Assembly (NCBI RefSeq): GCF_900105155.1
Contig: NZ_LT629762.1
Span: 2,046,001 to 2,110,000, forward strand
Direction: 5' to 3'
DNA length: 64,000 bases
Origin: Pseudomonas prosekii
GTDB lineage: Bacteria > Pseudomonadota > Gammaproteobacteria > Pseudomonadales > Pseudomonadaceae
Shown piece by piece: positions 48,718 to 58,607 of this stretch; the stretch's first letter is position 1; each line of letters begins with the position of its first letter. Both the position numbers and the translations under genes were made by a program. The notes under the pieces are model-generated. The model saw only the letters and a program-made list of their open reading frames with translations, did no database searches and was not told the origin of the DNA.

Positions 48718-51700
48718 TTAGTCGGTGGTGGTTTCAACCTTGAAGGGGATCTCGACGCGCTGCACTTTTGCGCGGTCCATCGCTTGCTGGGTCAAGGTCT
48801 GACGCAGCTGGTTGATTTGCGCTTCGATGTCTGCCAACTCGGCGTTGCAAGCCGCGTCGCTCATGACCACGCCCGGTGCGATGGCGCTGTCGGGTTTGCC
48901 CAGTTCGAAGGCCAGTATCCGCAGCTCTTCTTTGAGTTTTGCTTTGGCTGCAGGCGTCAACGCCTGGCCTGAAGCCCGCTCATCCAAGGCAATTTTCAGC
49001 GCGGTGACGTCATCGTAGCGTTTGCGCAACGCACGGAACGCGCGTCGGTTGGAGGCTTCGACGTAGTCTTTCCAGAACGGCACGGCAATGATCGACTCGC
49101 GCAGCAGCGGTGCTTGTTCCAGGGCAATAACAGTGTCGTAGGCATCGTCGATCATCTTCTGTGTGACCCCGGCCATGTTGCGGAACAGCATCGACCGCGC
49201 CTGCCACGGCAAGTCGAGACGGTCGGCCAGCCCGATCAGAAAACTCAAGTGCACTTCCACCACGTCAATCGTCCCGACGACGTTACCTTCAGCGTCAACT
49301 CGACGCAGTTGCTCCTTGGCGGCCAAGCGCTCGGCAACGTGTCGTCGAGCGATGGCATTGACCTGCTCGATGCGTGACTGCCCTTTGGCGAGTTCAACCA
49401 GTTCGCCCTCGACCAGACCCGGATTACCCAGGGATTTCGCTTCATCCACCAAGACGCGCATGCCCAACTCGTTGAATGCCTGGATGGCGCCATCCCGGCA
49501 ATTGGTCGGCACCGTCGCCTCGGCAAACAGCGACTCGCGCAACTCGCCGTTCTCGTGCATGGCTTTGAGCATGCGCCAGACCTTGTCGCTGAGGTCGCCG
49601 CGGTACACGCCGCCGCTCTTGAAGTCAGCGGTTTCAGTCAAATCCTTGAGCAAGGAAAAGAACGCCTCCGAGCCGAATTCGTCTTCCAGCTCATCCCAGA
49701 TCACTTGCTGTGAACGCCACTGCGCCGTGGTCATGCCTTGCGTCCATTGGACGCTGTCTACCGTGCCCAGCGGCGGGTACGCGCGCTCTGGGTCCAGACC
49801 CACTGATTCGGTGTAAAGCCTGACCTGGCGGATCGCCTCCGCGCTCATTGGCGGCTCGCTCAGCGAAAGGTGCGTGCGCCCCAGCAACTCCGCGCGGAAC
49901 GAACCCGGCGCTACCTGCGGCACCTGCGTGATCGGGTTGTTGCGCATGTCGAGATAGATGTTGCGCGGGCGCTGCTGGCTGAAAATCCCCGTCGGCCACG
50001 TGTCGATGCCGGTGTCTTCCAGCACCAATACATGCAGATCGCGCATCAACGTAATGTCCGGCACCAGGCCGATGGGATTGCCGGAAAATGCCATTGCGTG
50101 CACGCGATCGAGCGACCGCAGGCGCGCCACGGCCTCGGGCGTCAGCACGATCCGGTTGCCGTTGAGCGCCAGGTCGGTGAGGTAGCGCATGTCGCCGATA
50201 AAGGGTGGCAGCTCGGTCAGCAAGTTGTCGGTCATATCAAGGACGCGTAAACGCCGGAAGTTCTGCACAAAGCGCAGCTGGCCGCTACTCACTCCGGTAT
50301 TGCGCAGGCTCAGGCTGGTGACATGGTCAAAATCGGCCTGCAACTGCGGGAAATTTACCAAGTGGCGATCCAGCGGCATGCCGTCCAGCACCAGTGATTG
50401 CGGATGCGCAAGGCCAGGAGCCCTGACGCCTTTTGGCCCGGTACGCTGCCAGCATCGCCTGAGCAAAGTACACAGCTCGTTTCGCGCATGCCATTGCGCG
50501 ACGCCGGCGGGACTGAAGCGAATCGCGTCAGTCGGGCTATCGCGCCAACGCTGCAGGGTTTCGCACAGGTTGCTGAACTCGTGCTCAATGCTTCGCACGT
50601 AGGCGTCCAACGGGATATTTCGTCGATACAGATTATCCAGCACCCGGTCGATATCATCGCTGACGAAGCCTGGATAGAGACTGTTCAGGCGAGTGCGCGC
50701 GTTGGCTTCGCCGGGAATGATCCGCTGGAAATCACGCGGCATGCCGCCGGGCAATTTCATGGTCTGCGGGTCGTAAGCCGGTTGGTTGATCGGCGCGTCC
50801 TGCAACACCGTCGAAAACGTCCCCCGGGCCAAAGGTTGTTGTTGCACTTTGCGCTTGAGTTGCGCGCCTTGAAAAATGTCGAAACCCAGCGCGGTGCGCT
50901 CCTTGTCGGGCAAGGCATGCAGCAGCGCAGCGTACAAATCGTCGGCGCCGTGCAGATGCAGGTCGAGATCGTCGCGCGCCTCGAACAGTCCGTTTTCGTT
51001 GACCACCAGCACTTTGCGAATGGCTGCCGACTGCGGGCCGACGCTGTCGCGCAACGTGCCTTCAAACCCCAGCTCGCGCACTTCGATGCGCACGTTGTCG
51101 GCCCAACCGGGCAACGCCGCGATGCTGTGTAACGCCAGGCGCTCGGTGTCGGCACCAGCCACTGCGTCCAGGTACAAACCCTCGTAGCTGCGGGCGATAC
51201 GCACTTCGCGCAACGCTTCACGTGCCTGCGTGCGCAGCCGCAAGGGCAGGCGGGATTTCTGCTCGATGAAGCGCAGCTCCTCTCGGGAAGCTTGCTCGAT
51301 CAGTTGCCGCGCAACTGAGTACGGCAATTGTGCAAAGTCACGTTGCAGCAACAATTGCCGCGGGTCTTCGATGAGTTCGCCGCGCTGGTACATCGACTCG
51401 AACACACGCTCGATTTCGCCCCCGGCGCGCATCGCCAGGCGATCGCTCAGCGCCTGCAGTCGCTCGCCTCGCATGCTGGACACACGTTGCCCGATCAGCG
51501 CGTGAATCTCGTCCTCACTCAGGGCGGCGAGCACCCGCTCAGCCAGTTTGCCGCCACGCAGTTGCGCCCGGCTGACCTTGATTACCTGCGTCCCGGTTGC
51601 GTTGGCGTTGCCGTACTTGATCGATGCACCGGAATAGACGCCGGAAGCGGCGTCGGTTTCGAACAATTCAATGGCTCTGGATTCGGGCCAGAACGGTAAT

Positions 51701-54012
51701 TCGCAGAGGAACGTCGGCAGAAACCCTTCCAGTGATTGGGTAACCGTGTTGTGCAGAATCTGCTGGCTCAAGCCCTCGACCTCGGCATACACCTGAAAGC
51801 GCTTGATCGTGTCAGCCAGTATTCCGGGAGCGCGCTCATGCTCGGCATGCATCCGGCGCAACTGGTTATGATCCACCCCGCTGACCGTGCGAACTTGCGC
51901 CTGGCGCTCCGGCGCAAGGTTTTCGAGCGAGTGGCCCAGGCGACTCCAGACTTTGTCTTCATCCCAGGCCAGCGGCTCTTCCAGTTCGGTAATCCAGCCG
52001 CCCAAGTCGTTCTGCGCGAGGGTTGGCTGATAGGCATTTTCGCGCACCGGGTGTTGGATCCGCGGCCGAGCAGTGGCCGGGTCTTTTTTTACCGCATACC
52101 GTTTGTTCTCCAGCGCCAGCACCGACGTGCCGTCGTGGTCATGCAAACCCTGCGCATCGGGCTGCGAGTTCTCCGGCAACGGCAACGCCCGCTCATAGGG
52201 CGCGAGGTCAGGTTTCCACAAACTCGGCGTGCCATCGGGCAACTGCACGGCTTTCAGGCTGTCGACAACCGGCGAAGGCGTGACTGCTACCGGGATGCCG
52301 CCGGGCAGGACATGGCCAGCGCCCATCATCGCCAGTTGCGCGCCGTTGATCAGTACCGAGCAAATGTGCGCCGAGGCCTCGTCGCGATCACCCTTGCTCC
52401 AGTCTTCAATGCCTTCGGCGAAGTCCTCGGCCAATTGCGCAACCATGATCGCCAACATCGCCTCACCGAGCCCCGGCACCAGCATGGCGGTGAAGTTGAA
52501 CAGGTTCCACGCGATATCCAGGTAACCGCTGAGACGTTTCCAGCGGCTCTGTGCATCTTCATCCCCGGTGGGTACGGCGATCCGCCGCGCATCGGCAATC
52601 GCCTTGTCCCGTCGCTCGTGGTACAGCGTGCTCCAGAGATCGTCGGTGATGACGTTGGTAATCGGCTCCGGATCGGGGCGCTCGATCGCGGTCTCGCGCC
52701 ACCACGGCCCCATGTCCAGCGGCTCGCGCTGCTTCCAGGTAAACGTCTTGAGCCGCTCATTGACCCGGCGGAAAAAAGCCCCTTGGTCTTGCTGGGCGAC
52801 AAAACGACTGAAAAATTCCTGATAGCCGCTTGTGCGCAGTTGGCCGATCAGGGTCTTCATGAAATCGCTGAAGGAGTCGTATTCTCTGAGCGGATGTTCC
52901 GGATCATCCGGGATGTAAACGATCACGTGACCGATCAAGCGACTCTGCCGGTAATTGTCCTGATCGCGCGCCATCGCTTCGGAGAGGCCCTTGGGGCCAT
53001 TGGCAAAAAACGCCTTGAGCAGCTTCAGGCGCTCGAAATCCTGGTGCGGCAAGAACGGCACGATCTGCGCCCAGTCGAGTACGGTTCGCAGAGCTGTCGA
53101 GGTCAGGCTGTCGACGGCTTTTTTCGCCCAGCCCGGCTCGCCCACGGCGCTGAACAAGGTAATGCCATGGAGTCGAAAGCCCATCAGCGACAAGCGATGG
53201 TTGTGCAGCGGCAAATCGTAAAACGTCCTGTGCGCCTCGCCGTCGGCCACTTTCAGCAGCGCACCATAACCGTGATTGGTGATTTCACCTTTGAGCACAG
53301 CGGTCAACGCTGCGAGTTTGAACACTTGCTTGTCCCGCGCAACAGTCTCCTGCTGCAGTTTCACTCGTTGAGTGGCCGCCACCGGCTGCAACACACCTTT
53401 AATGTGCGCCTGGTATTTCGCGCCAAGGTCGAGGGTCCGAGCCAATGTCACAAATTGCGCAACCGTCATCGAATGCCGTTGCGGCGCGCCCTGCTCATCG
53501 GCAGTGAAAACCCCGGAGCCTTCGCTGAATGCATCGGCCTGCGCTTCCGCCGCTTCGAAGTTATGCAGCGCCGCGTCGAGCAGGGTCATTTTGCGCAAAT
53601 GATCGGCGCCGCGACTGATGCCGAAGATGATTTTGCTGGGCACGTAGAGGCGTAATTCGGCGACCCGAACGTCGAGTTCGACGTTCAATTGGTCTTTTAA
53701 TGCCTTGAGCAGCAGCGGCTCGGCAAACGCCTTTATGCCTTGCAAATCTGCGGTCAGCTCATCGACGTAGCCTTGAAACAGCCACCGCAGGCCAAACAAG
53801 TCGCGCCAATGGTCGCGATCGAGCTTCCGCGCCTTGAGGTACCACTCGGGGAACGTATTGATCAGCGTTTGCGCGGCGAGAATGCTCTCGCGGGGAACAC
53901 TGGTGGCAACGACGAGGGATTTTTGCCTGATCAAATCGACATGAATGTCAGTGTCATTTATTTCAGAAAGGTAAGCCGTTTCATGTGCAGTTTCTTGCTG
54001 TGCGTCAGTCAT
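48718..54012 (-). CDS. Leucine-rich-repeat effector with NEL E3 ubiquitin ligase domain
   Basis: This 1764-residue protein has three parts. Residues 1 to about 1200 resemble the dermonecrotic-toxin-like N-terminal region (DUF6543) of Pseudomonas effectors. Leucine-rich repeats follow (about 1230-1370: FRRLRVLDMTDNLLTELP, YLTDLALNGNRI, HVLVLEDTGIDTWPTG). The C-terminal NEL domain is like that of IpaH/SspH: the catalytic Cys1505 lies in the C-x-D motif (TNCRDGA), followed by VEVHLSFLIGLADRLDLP. NEL proteins are bacterial E3 ligases that ubiquitinate host proteins after delivery. No signal peptide; delivery route unknown. No clear ribosome site stands before the ATG. Confidence 0.88.
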   Translation of the reverse strand: MTDAQQETAHETAYLSEINDTDIHVDLIRQKSLVVATSVPRESILAAQTLINTFPEWYLKARKLDRDHWRDLFGLRWLFQGYVDELTADLQGIKAFAEPLLLKALKDQLNVELDVRVAELRLYVPSKIIFGISRGADHLRKMTLLDAALHNFEAAEAQADAFSEGSGVFTADEQGAPQRHSMTVAQFVTLARTLDLGAKYQAHIKGVLQPVAATQRVKLQQETVARDKQVFKLAALTAVLKGEITNHGYGALLKVADGEAHRTFYDLPLHNHRLSLMGFRLHGITLFSAVGEPGWAKKAVDSLTSTALRTVLDWAQIVPFLPHQDFERLKLLKAFFANGPKGLSEAMARDQDNYRQSRLIGHVIVYIPDDPEHPLREYDSFSDFMKTLIGQLRTSGYQEFFSRFVAQQDQGAFFRRVNERLKTFTWKQREPLDMGPWWRETAIERPDPEPITNVITDDLWSTLYHERRDKAIADARRIAVPTGDEDAQSRWKRLSGYLDIAWNLFNFTAMLVPGLGEAMLAIMVAQLAEDFAEGIEDWSKGDRDEASAHICSVLINGAQLAMMGAGHVLPGGIPVAVTPSPVVDSLKAVQLPDGTPSLWKPDLAPYERALPLPENSQPDAQGLHDHDGTSVLALENKRYAVKKDPATARPRIQHPVRENAYQPTLAQNDLGGWITELEEPLAWDEDKVWSRLGHSLENLAPERQAQVRTVSGVDHNQLRRMHAEHERAPGILADTIKRFQVYAEVEGLSQQILHNTVTQSLEGFLPTFLCELPFWPESRAIELFETDAASGVYSGASIKYGNANATGTQVIKVSRAQLRGGKLAERVLAALSEDEIHALIGQRVSSMRGERLQALSDRLAMRAGGEIERVFESMYQRGELIEDPRQLLLQRDFAQLPYSVARQLIEQASREELRFIEQKSRLPLRLRTQAREALREVRIARSYEGLYLDAVAGADTERLALHSIAALPGWADNVRIEVRELGFEGTLRDSVGPQSAAIRKVLVVNENGLFEARDDLDLHLHGADDLYAALLHALPDKERTALGFDIFQGAQLKRKVQQQPLARGTFSTVLQDAPINQPAYDPQTMKLPGGMPRDFQRIIPGEANARTRLNSLYPGFVSDDIDRVLDNLYRRNIPLDAYVRSIEHEFSNLCETLQRWRDSPTDAIRFSPAGVAQWHARNELCTLLRRCWQRTGPKGVRAPGLAHPQSLVLDGMPLDRHLVNFPQLQADFDHVTSLSLRNTGVSSGQLRFVQNFRRLRVLDMTDNLLTELPPFIGDMRYLTDLALNGNRIVLTPEAVARLRSLDRVHAMAFSGNPIGLVPDITLMRDLHVLVLEDTGIDTWPTGIFSQQRPRNIYLDMRNNPITQVPQVAPGSFRAELLGRTHLSLSEPPMSAEAIRQVRLYTESVGLDPERAYPPLGTVDSVQWTQGMTTAQWRSQQVIWDELEDEFGSEAFFSLLKDLTETADFKSGGVYRGDLSDKVWRMLKAMHENGELRESLFAEATVPTNCRDGAIQAFNELGMRVLVDEAKSLGNPGLVEGELVELAKGQSRIEQVNAIARRHVAERLAAKEQLRRVDAEGNVVGTIDVVEVHLSFLIGLADRLDLPWQARSMLFRNMAGVTQKMIDDAYDTVIALEQAPLLRESIIAVPFWKDYVEASNRRAFRALRKRYDDVTALKIALDERASGQALTPAAKAKLKEELRILAFELGKPDSAIAPGVVMSDAACNAELADIEAQINQLRQTLTQQAMDRAKVQRVEIPFKVETTTD

Positions 54013-54258
54013 ATGACAACTACCGTCCGTGATTATCGAACGATCAGGCTAACCCGCAAAAATGTTCGAAAATAGCGCGAAAAATCGTCCAAACGCGCAA
54101 CAAAATCGCAAAAAATCCTCAGTAATTGAAATATTGAAAATATATAAATACCAACCGCCGCCGAGATTTTTTGCTAGCGCACATCAACGGTGTGCACTCG
54201 ACGCGAAGACGTTAATATGCGGTTTGCTTTTCCGCTCTCACCGCCGGGGTTCTGGTTT

Positions 54259-55383
54259 ATGCGTTTAAGCGAATTCATCGTGGTAGAGGTTGATCGGGTC
54301 GTCGATGAATGGGAGGAGTTCGCCCGCGAGCTCACGCCTGACGACAATCTGGATCGCATCACTTTGCGCGATCACGCCCGTGCCATCCTGCTGGCTGCCG
54401 CACGGGACATGAACACCGCGCAGACTGCCGCAGAGCAGGCCGCGAAGGCCAAGGGCGATGGCCCTGACAAATCCCCGAAACTGATCGAGGCCGCTGCCAG
54501 CCATGGCGAATTGCGCCATATCGTCGGGTTTGACCTGGTGCAGATGACGGCCGAGTTTCGCCACTTGCGCGCCTGCGTCATTCGGCTGTGGGTCGAGAGC
54601 CTGAAGACGCCGGACCTGGCCTACTTCCAGGACATGATCCGTTTCAATGAAGCGATAGACGAGGCGCTGGCCGAATCGACCGCCGCTTATGCCGGGCAGG
54701 TCAACCATTCGCGCGATATGTTCCTGGCGATCCTCGGCCACGACCTGCGCGCGCCGTTGCAAGCGGTGAGCATGTCCACCGAAATGCTTCTGCGCAAAAC
54801 CGATCTGGACGGCGCGGCGCTGACGAGTGTGAAGCACATCAAGCGCGGCACGCTGCACATGGCGGCGATGGTCAGCGATCTGCTTGAACTGGTGCGCAGT
54901 CGGCTGGGCAAGACGCTGCCAATCGAACCCGCGCCGATGGACCTTGCCGATGCGGCGCACGAGGCCATTGCCCAGGCCTGCGCCGGCAACCCGGAATGCG
55001 ATCCGTCGATCACGGTTAAGGGTGATACGCGAGGGTCGTGGGATGGCGGGAGGATCAATCAACTGCTGCAGAATCTGATCGGTAATGCCTTGCAGCATGG
55101 CTCGAACAAGCGCGACGTTACCGTGGAACTGATGGGCGAAGGCGAGGACGTGCGCCTGACCGTGCATAACTTTGGCGTGCCGATCCCGCCAGAGGCGATT
55201 GCGACGATTTTCGACCCGCTGGTGCGCAGCGTTGACGAAACACTCGGGCAGCCGTCGACCAGCCTCGGTTTGGGGTTGTTTATCGTCAAGGAAGTAGTCC
55301 GCGCGCATGGCGGGACGATTGAAGTCAGTTCCAATGCGCAGGATGGGACGTTGTTTACCGTGGTGCTGCCGCGCGGGGTTTGA
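54259..55383 (+). CDS. Sensor histidine kinase with RsbRD-like N-terminus
   Basis: This soluble kinase has about 374 residues. Start is uncertain: ATG 54259 (MRLSEFIVVEVDRVV) is preferred, with ATG 54217 and an alternative at 54190 further upstream. The N-terminal 140 residues are helical and look like the RsbRD/globin-like sensor region. The H-box HDLRAPLQA has His161, the N-box is NLIGNALQHGS, the F-box IFDPL, and the G2 box TSLGLGLFIVKEVV. The G1 box is HNFGVPI, weaker than the usual DNGxGI. It has no membrane segment and no receiver gene beside it. The partner regulator is not identifiable. Confidence 0.85.
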   Translation: MRLSEFIVVEVDRVVDEWEEFARELTPDDNLDRITLRDHARAILLAAARDMNTAQTAAEQAAKAKGDGPDKSPKLIEAAASHGELRHIVGFDLVQMTAEFRHLRACVIRLWVESLKTPDLAYFQDMIRFNEAIDEALAESTAAYAGQVNHSRDMFLAILGHDLRAPLQAVSMSTEMLLRKTDLDGAALTSVKHIKRGTLHMAAMVSDLLELVRSRLGKTLPIEPAPMDLADAAHEAIAQACAGNPECDPSITVKGDTRGSWDGGRINQLLQNLIGNALQHGSNKRDVTVELMGEGEDVRLTVHNFGVPIPPEAIATIFDPLVRSVDETLGQPSTSLGLGLFIVKEVVRAHGGTIEVSSNAQDGTLFTVVLPRGV

Positions 55384-55468
55384 CCTTTAGAGCCGCACCT
55401 CCTTTAGAGCTACGTCACCTTTAGAGCTGCGTCACCTTTAGAGCTGCGTCACCTTTAGCGCTGCGCCA
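55384..55468. repeat. Five tandem 17-bp repeats
   Basis: CCTTTAGAGCTGCGTCA is repeated five times with an exact 17-bp period (starts 55384, 55401, 55418, 55435, 55452). Copies 3 and 4 are identical; copies 1 and 5 differ most. The array begins right behind the kinase stop codon. Confidence 0.95.
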
Positions 55469-55473
55469 TCTTC

Positions 55474-55574
55474 ATCGCGAGCAAGCTCGCTCCCACAGGG
55501 ATCTCGGTGGTCAGCAGAACCGCAGGGTTTCATGACCACCGCAAAACCCTGTGGGAGCGAGCTTGCTCGCGATG
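55474..55574. repeat. REP doublet before cbpM
   Basis: ATCGCGAGCAAGCTCGCTCC and the inverse arm GGAGCGAGCTTGCTCGCGAT flank about 55 bp that contain a second inverted pair around GCAGGGTTT. It follows the 17-bp repeats. Confidence 0.86.
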
Positions 55575-55606
55575 GCGATTGAACAAACATCCCGATATTC
55601 GGGCTG

Positions 55607-55912
55607 TTACTCAACCACCAACCGGCCCAACCGCTGTTTCAACATGCGGTTCTCCGCGCGCAGCTGCTGGACTTCTTCCAGCAGGTCCAGCGCCAGCGCG
55701 ACGCCTTCCCACTCCAGCTCCAGATCATGCCGCAGCTTGGCCGCGCGTTTGGCCAGGGCCAGTTCGTAATCGTTGAAACGCCAATCCTTGGGCGCGGAGC
55801 CCTGAGGTTCGAGGATGCCGTGTTCGACGATCTCGATCACGTAGACGTCCGACAATTCGGTCGCCTCACAGAATTCTGCCATGTCCAGTTGAACGATCAG
55901 GGGACTGCTCAT
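55607..55912 (-). CDS. cbpM: Chaperone modulator CbpM
   Basis: This 101-residue MerR-like helix-turn-helix protein binds the J-domain of CbpA and inhibits its co-chaperone and DNA-binding activity. Visible are LDMAEFCEATELSDVYVIEIVEHGIL (helix-turn-helix) and a C-terminal coiled coil (LLEEVQQLRAENRMLKQRL). It follows cbpA by 26 bp in the same operon, as usual. Confidence 0.93.
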   Translation of the reverse strand: MSSPLIVQLDMAEFCEATELSDVYVIEIVEHGILEPQGSAPKDWRFNDYELALAKRAAKLRHDLELEWEGVALALDLLEEVQQLRAENRMLKQRLGRLVVE

Positions 55913-55938
55913 CGTCAGTATCTCCAGGTTCTAGCGGA

Positions 55939-56886
55939 TCAGAAATTTTCTCTCGGATCGAACGCGGCTTTCTTCGCCAACTCTTGCCACAACGCCTTGG
56001 TTTCGTCGTCCGACGCTTTCGGCATCACAGCCTTGAGCTGCACGAAAAGGAAACCGCGCTCGCCCTTCTTGTTCAGCAAACCGTGGCCCTTGGCGCGCAT
56101 GCGCTGGCCATTCTGGCTGCCGGCCGGGACTTTCAGGTTGATCTTGCCCGTCAGCGTCGGCACCGCCACTTCGGCGCCCAACGCCAGTTCCCACGGCGCC
56201 AGCGGCAAGGTGATGATGAGGTTTTCACCCTCGACATCAAATTTCGGGTGCGGCGCGAAACGGATGATCAGGAACAGGTCGCCATTGGCGCCGCCACCGA
56301 TGCCCGGCGCGCCCTGACCCTTGAGGCGAATGCGCTCGCCGTCGGTCACGCCGGCGGGGATTTTTACGTTAAGGCTTTTTGTGGTGTTGCTGACGTGCTG
56401 GCCGGCCGCGTTGTATTGCGGGACCTGGAACGTGACCTTCTTCGATTCGTTCGAAAGTGTCTCTTCGAGAAATACTGCGAGTTCCATTTCCACGTCTTGC
56501 CCTCGACGTCCGGCGCTGCGGCCCGACTGTCCACCACCAAAACCGGGACCACGGTTGCCGAAGATCGAACTGAAGAAGTCCGAAAAATCGCCCGTGTCCT
56601 GACCACCACCAAAACCAGCGCCGCCACGGTTCTGCCAACCTGGGGGCCCCTGGAACGGCTGGCCGTGCTGGCCATATTTGCGCAAGTCGTCATATTCGGC
56701 GCGCTTGTCGGCACTTTTCAGCGCTTCATAAGCTTCCGAGGCGTCCTTGAACTTTTCCTCGGCGTCTTTTTCCTTGCTGACGTCGGGGTGGTATTTGCGC
56801 GCGAGCTTGCGATAGGCGGCTTTGATCGCCTTATCGTCCGCGGTCGGCTCCACACCGAGAATCTTGTAATAGTCTTTGAAGTCCAT
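55939..56886 (-). CDS. cbpA: DnaJ-class co-chaperone CbpA
   Basis: This 315-residue DnaJ homologue starts at ATG 56886 ([12 protein letters not shown]). It has a J-domain with the HPD motif at residues 33-35, a Gly/Phe-rich linker (about 75-125) and the two C-terminal beta domains, with no zinc-finger region. CbpA stimulates DnaK and is nucleoid-associated in stationary phase in E. coli. It is divergent from the YegD-like gene, and the 298-bp gap between them shows a short GGGGC-ATGC-GCCCC hairpin but no REP. Confidence 0.95.
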   Translation of the reverse strand: MDFKDYYKILGVEPTADDKAIKAAYRKLARKYHPDVSKEKDAEEKFKDASEAYEALKSADKRAEYDDLRKYGQHGQPFQGPPGWQNRGGAGFGGGQDTGDFSDFFSSIFGNRGPGFGGGQSGRSAGRRGQDVEMELAVFLEETLSNESKKVTFQVPQYNAAGQHVSNTTKSLNVKIPAGVTDGERIRLKGQGAPGIGGGANGDLFLIIRFAPHPKFDVEGENLIITLPLAPWELALGAEVAVPTLTGKINLKVPAGSQNGQRMRAKGHGLLNKKGERGFLFVQLKAVMPKASDDETKALWQELAKKAAFDPRENF

Positions 56887-57184
56887 CTGAGGATCACCAT
56901 CCGTTATCAAAATCGCGCCGCGAACCCCAAGCATGCACGTATAACTCGCCGCTGGGTTGACCGATCTCAAGGTTGTGACCGGGCTGCGCATCAGAAGTTT
57001 ATCGGCAGCGGTGGGCGGTTCTTTTGACCGTCCCGGGGCTGCCAGGGCCAATGCAGACAAGTTTGGGGCATGCGCCCCGCTTATCAAGGCGCTATTGATG
57101 TTGATTTAGCGGATAGTCGGCCTTCGAATCTTCGCCGCACTGGCATACACTGCGCGGCCGTTTTTTAACCGGAACTCGAAAGAC

Positions 57185-58459
57185 ATGAAAAACGCATCCC
57201 CAGCCCGTGCCTGCGGCATCGACTTCGGCACGTCCAACTCCACCGTCGGCTGGCTGCGCCCCGGCATGGAAACGCTGATCGCGCTGGAGGACGACAAGAT
57301 CACCCTGCCCTCGGTGGTCTTTTTCAACATCGAAGAACGCCGCCCGGTGTACGGCCGACTGGCGCTGCACGAGTACCTGGAAGGCTACGAAGGCCGGCTG
57401 ATGCGCTCGCTCAAGAGCCTGCTGGGTTCCAAGCTGATCAAACACGACACCAGCGTTCTCGGCACGGCGATGCCGTTCAAGGACCTGCTCGGGTTGTTTA
57501 TCGGCCAGTTGAAGAAACGCGCCGAGACCGCCGCTGGTCGCGAGTTCGAGGAAGTGGTGTTGGGGCGTCCGGTATTTTTCGTCGATGACGATGAACTGGC
57601 CGACCAGGAAGCTGAAAACACTTTGGTCGATGTCGCCCGCGCCATCGGTTTCAAGGATGTTTCGTTCCAGTACGAGCCGATTGCCGCTGCGTTCGACTAC
57701 GAGTCGACCATCGAAAAAGAAGAGCTGGTGCTGATCGTCGACATCGGCGGTGGTACGTCTGACTTCTCGCTGGTGCGTCTGTCGCCGGAGCGGCGCATGC
57801 ACGACAACCGCCACGACGACATCCTCGCCACCGGCGGCGTGCACATCGGCGGGACCGATTTCGACAAGCAATTGAGCCTGCAAGGCCTGATGCCGCTGTT
57901 CGGCTACGGCAGCCGCATGAAAAGCGGCGCTTATATGCCGACCAGTCACCACATGAACCTGGCGACGTGGCACACCATCAACTCGGTGTATTCGCAGAAA
58001 TCGACGTTGGCGCTGGGCAGCATGCGCTACGACATCGAGGACACGGGCGGCATCGATCGCCTGTTCAAGCTGATCGACCAGCGTGCCGGGCACTGGCTGG
58101 CGATGGAAGTCGAAGAAACCAAGATTCAGCTGACCCACGCCGACAGCCGCCACGTGCCGCTGGACCGCATCGAACCGGGCCTGAGCGTGGAACTGACCCG
58201 CGCGCTGTTCGAATCCGCCATCAACAATCTGCTGGAGCGCGTGCGCAACAGCGTCACGCAACTGTTGAACGACGCCAACGTGCGGGTTGATCAGGTTGAT
58301 ACGGTGTTCTTCACCGGCGGTTCGAGCGGCATTCCGGCGCTGCGCAACAGCGTCTCGGCGATGCTGCCAAACGCGCGGCATGTTGAAGGGAACATCTTCG
58401 GCAGCATCGGCAGCGGTTTGGCGATCGAAGCGATGAAGCGCTACGGCTCGATGGACTGA
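57185..58459 (+). CDS. yegD: Hsp70-family chaperone, YegD-like
   Basis: This 424-residue protein has the Hsp70/actin ATPase fold: phosphate loop 1 IDFGTSNSTVGWL (residues 10-22), phosphate loop 2 IVDIGGGTSDFSLV (about 185-198) and adenosine motif FFTGGSSGIPAL (about 378-390). It lacks the canonical substrate-binding lid, as E. coli YegD does, and its client proteins are not known. GGA lies just before the ATG. It is divergent from the CbpA co-chaperone operon, which suggests shared stress-related control. Confidence 0.88.
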   Translation: MKNASPARACGIDFGTSNSTVGWLRPGMETLIALEDDKITLPSVVFFNIEERRPVYGRLALHEYLEGYEGRLMRSLKSLLGSKLIKHDTSVLGTAMPFKDLLGLFIGQLKKRAETAAGREFEEVVLGRPVFFVDDDELADQEAENTLVDVARAIGFKDVSFQYEPIAAAFDYESTIEKEELVLIVDIGGGTSDFSLVRLSPERRMHDNRHDDILATGGVHIGGTDFDKQLSLQGLMPLFGYGSRMKSGAYMPTSHHMNLATWHTINSVYSQKSTLALGSMRYDIEDTGGIDRLFKLIDQRAGHWLAMEVEETKIQLTHADSRHVPLDRIEPGLSVELTRALFESAINNLLERVRNSVTQLLNDANVRVDQVDTVFFTGGSSGIPALRNSVSAMLPNARHVEGNIFGSIGSGLAIEAMKRYGSMD

Positions 58460-58467
58460 CACAGGCC

Positions 58468-58591
58468 CCTGTGGCGAGGGGGCTTGCCCCCGTTAGGGTG
58501 CGCAGCAGCCGCAAAATCGGTGAGTGCGGTTGATCCGATGAGATCAGGGGGCTGCTACGCAGCCCAACGGGGGCAAGCCCCCTCGCCACGA
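58468..58591. repeat. REP doublet between YegD-like and AI-2E genes
   Basis: GTGGCGAGGGGGCTTGCCCC and the inverse GGGGCAAGCCCCCTCGCCAC lie about 70 bp apart, between convergent genes. Confidence 0.87.
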
Positions 58592-58607
58592 TAGGATCAA
58601 CAGCGAA

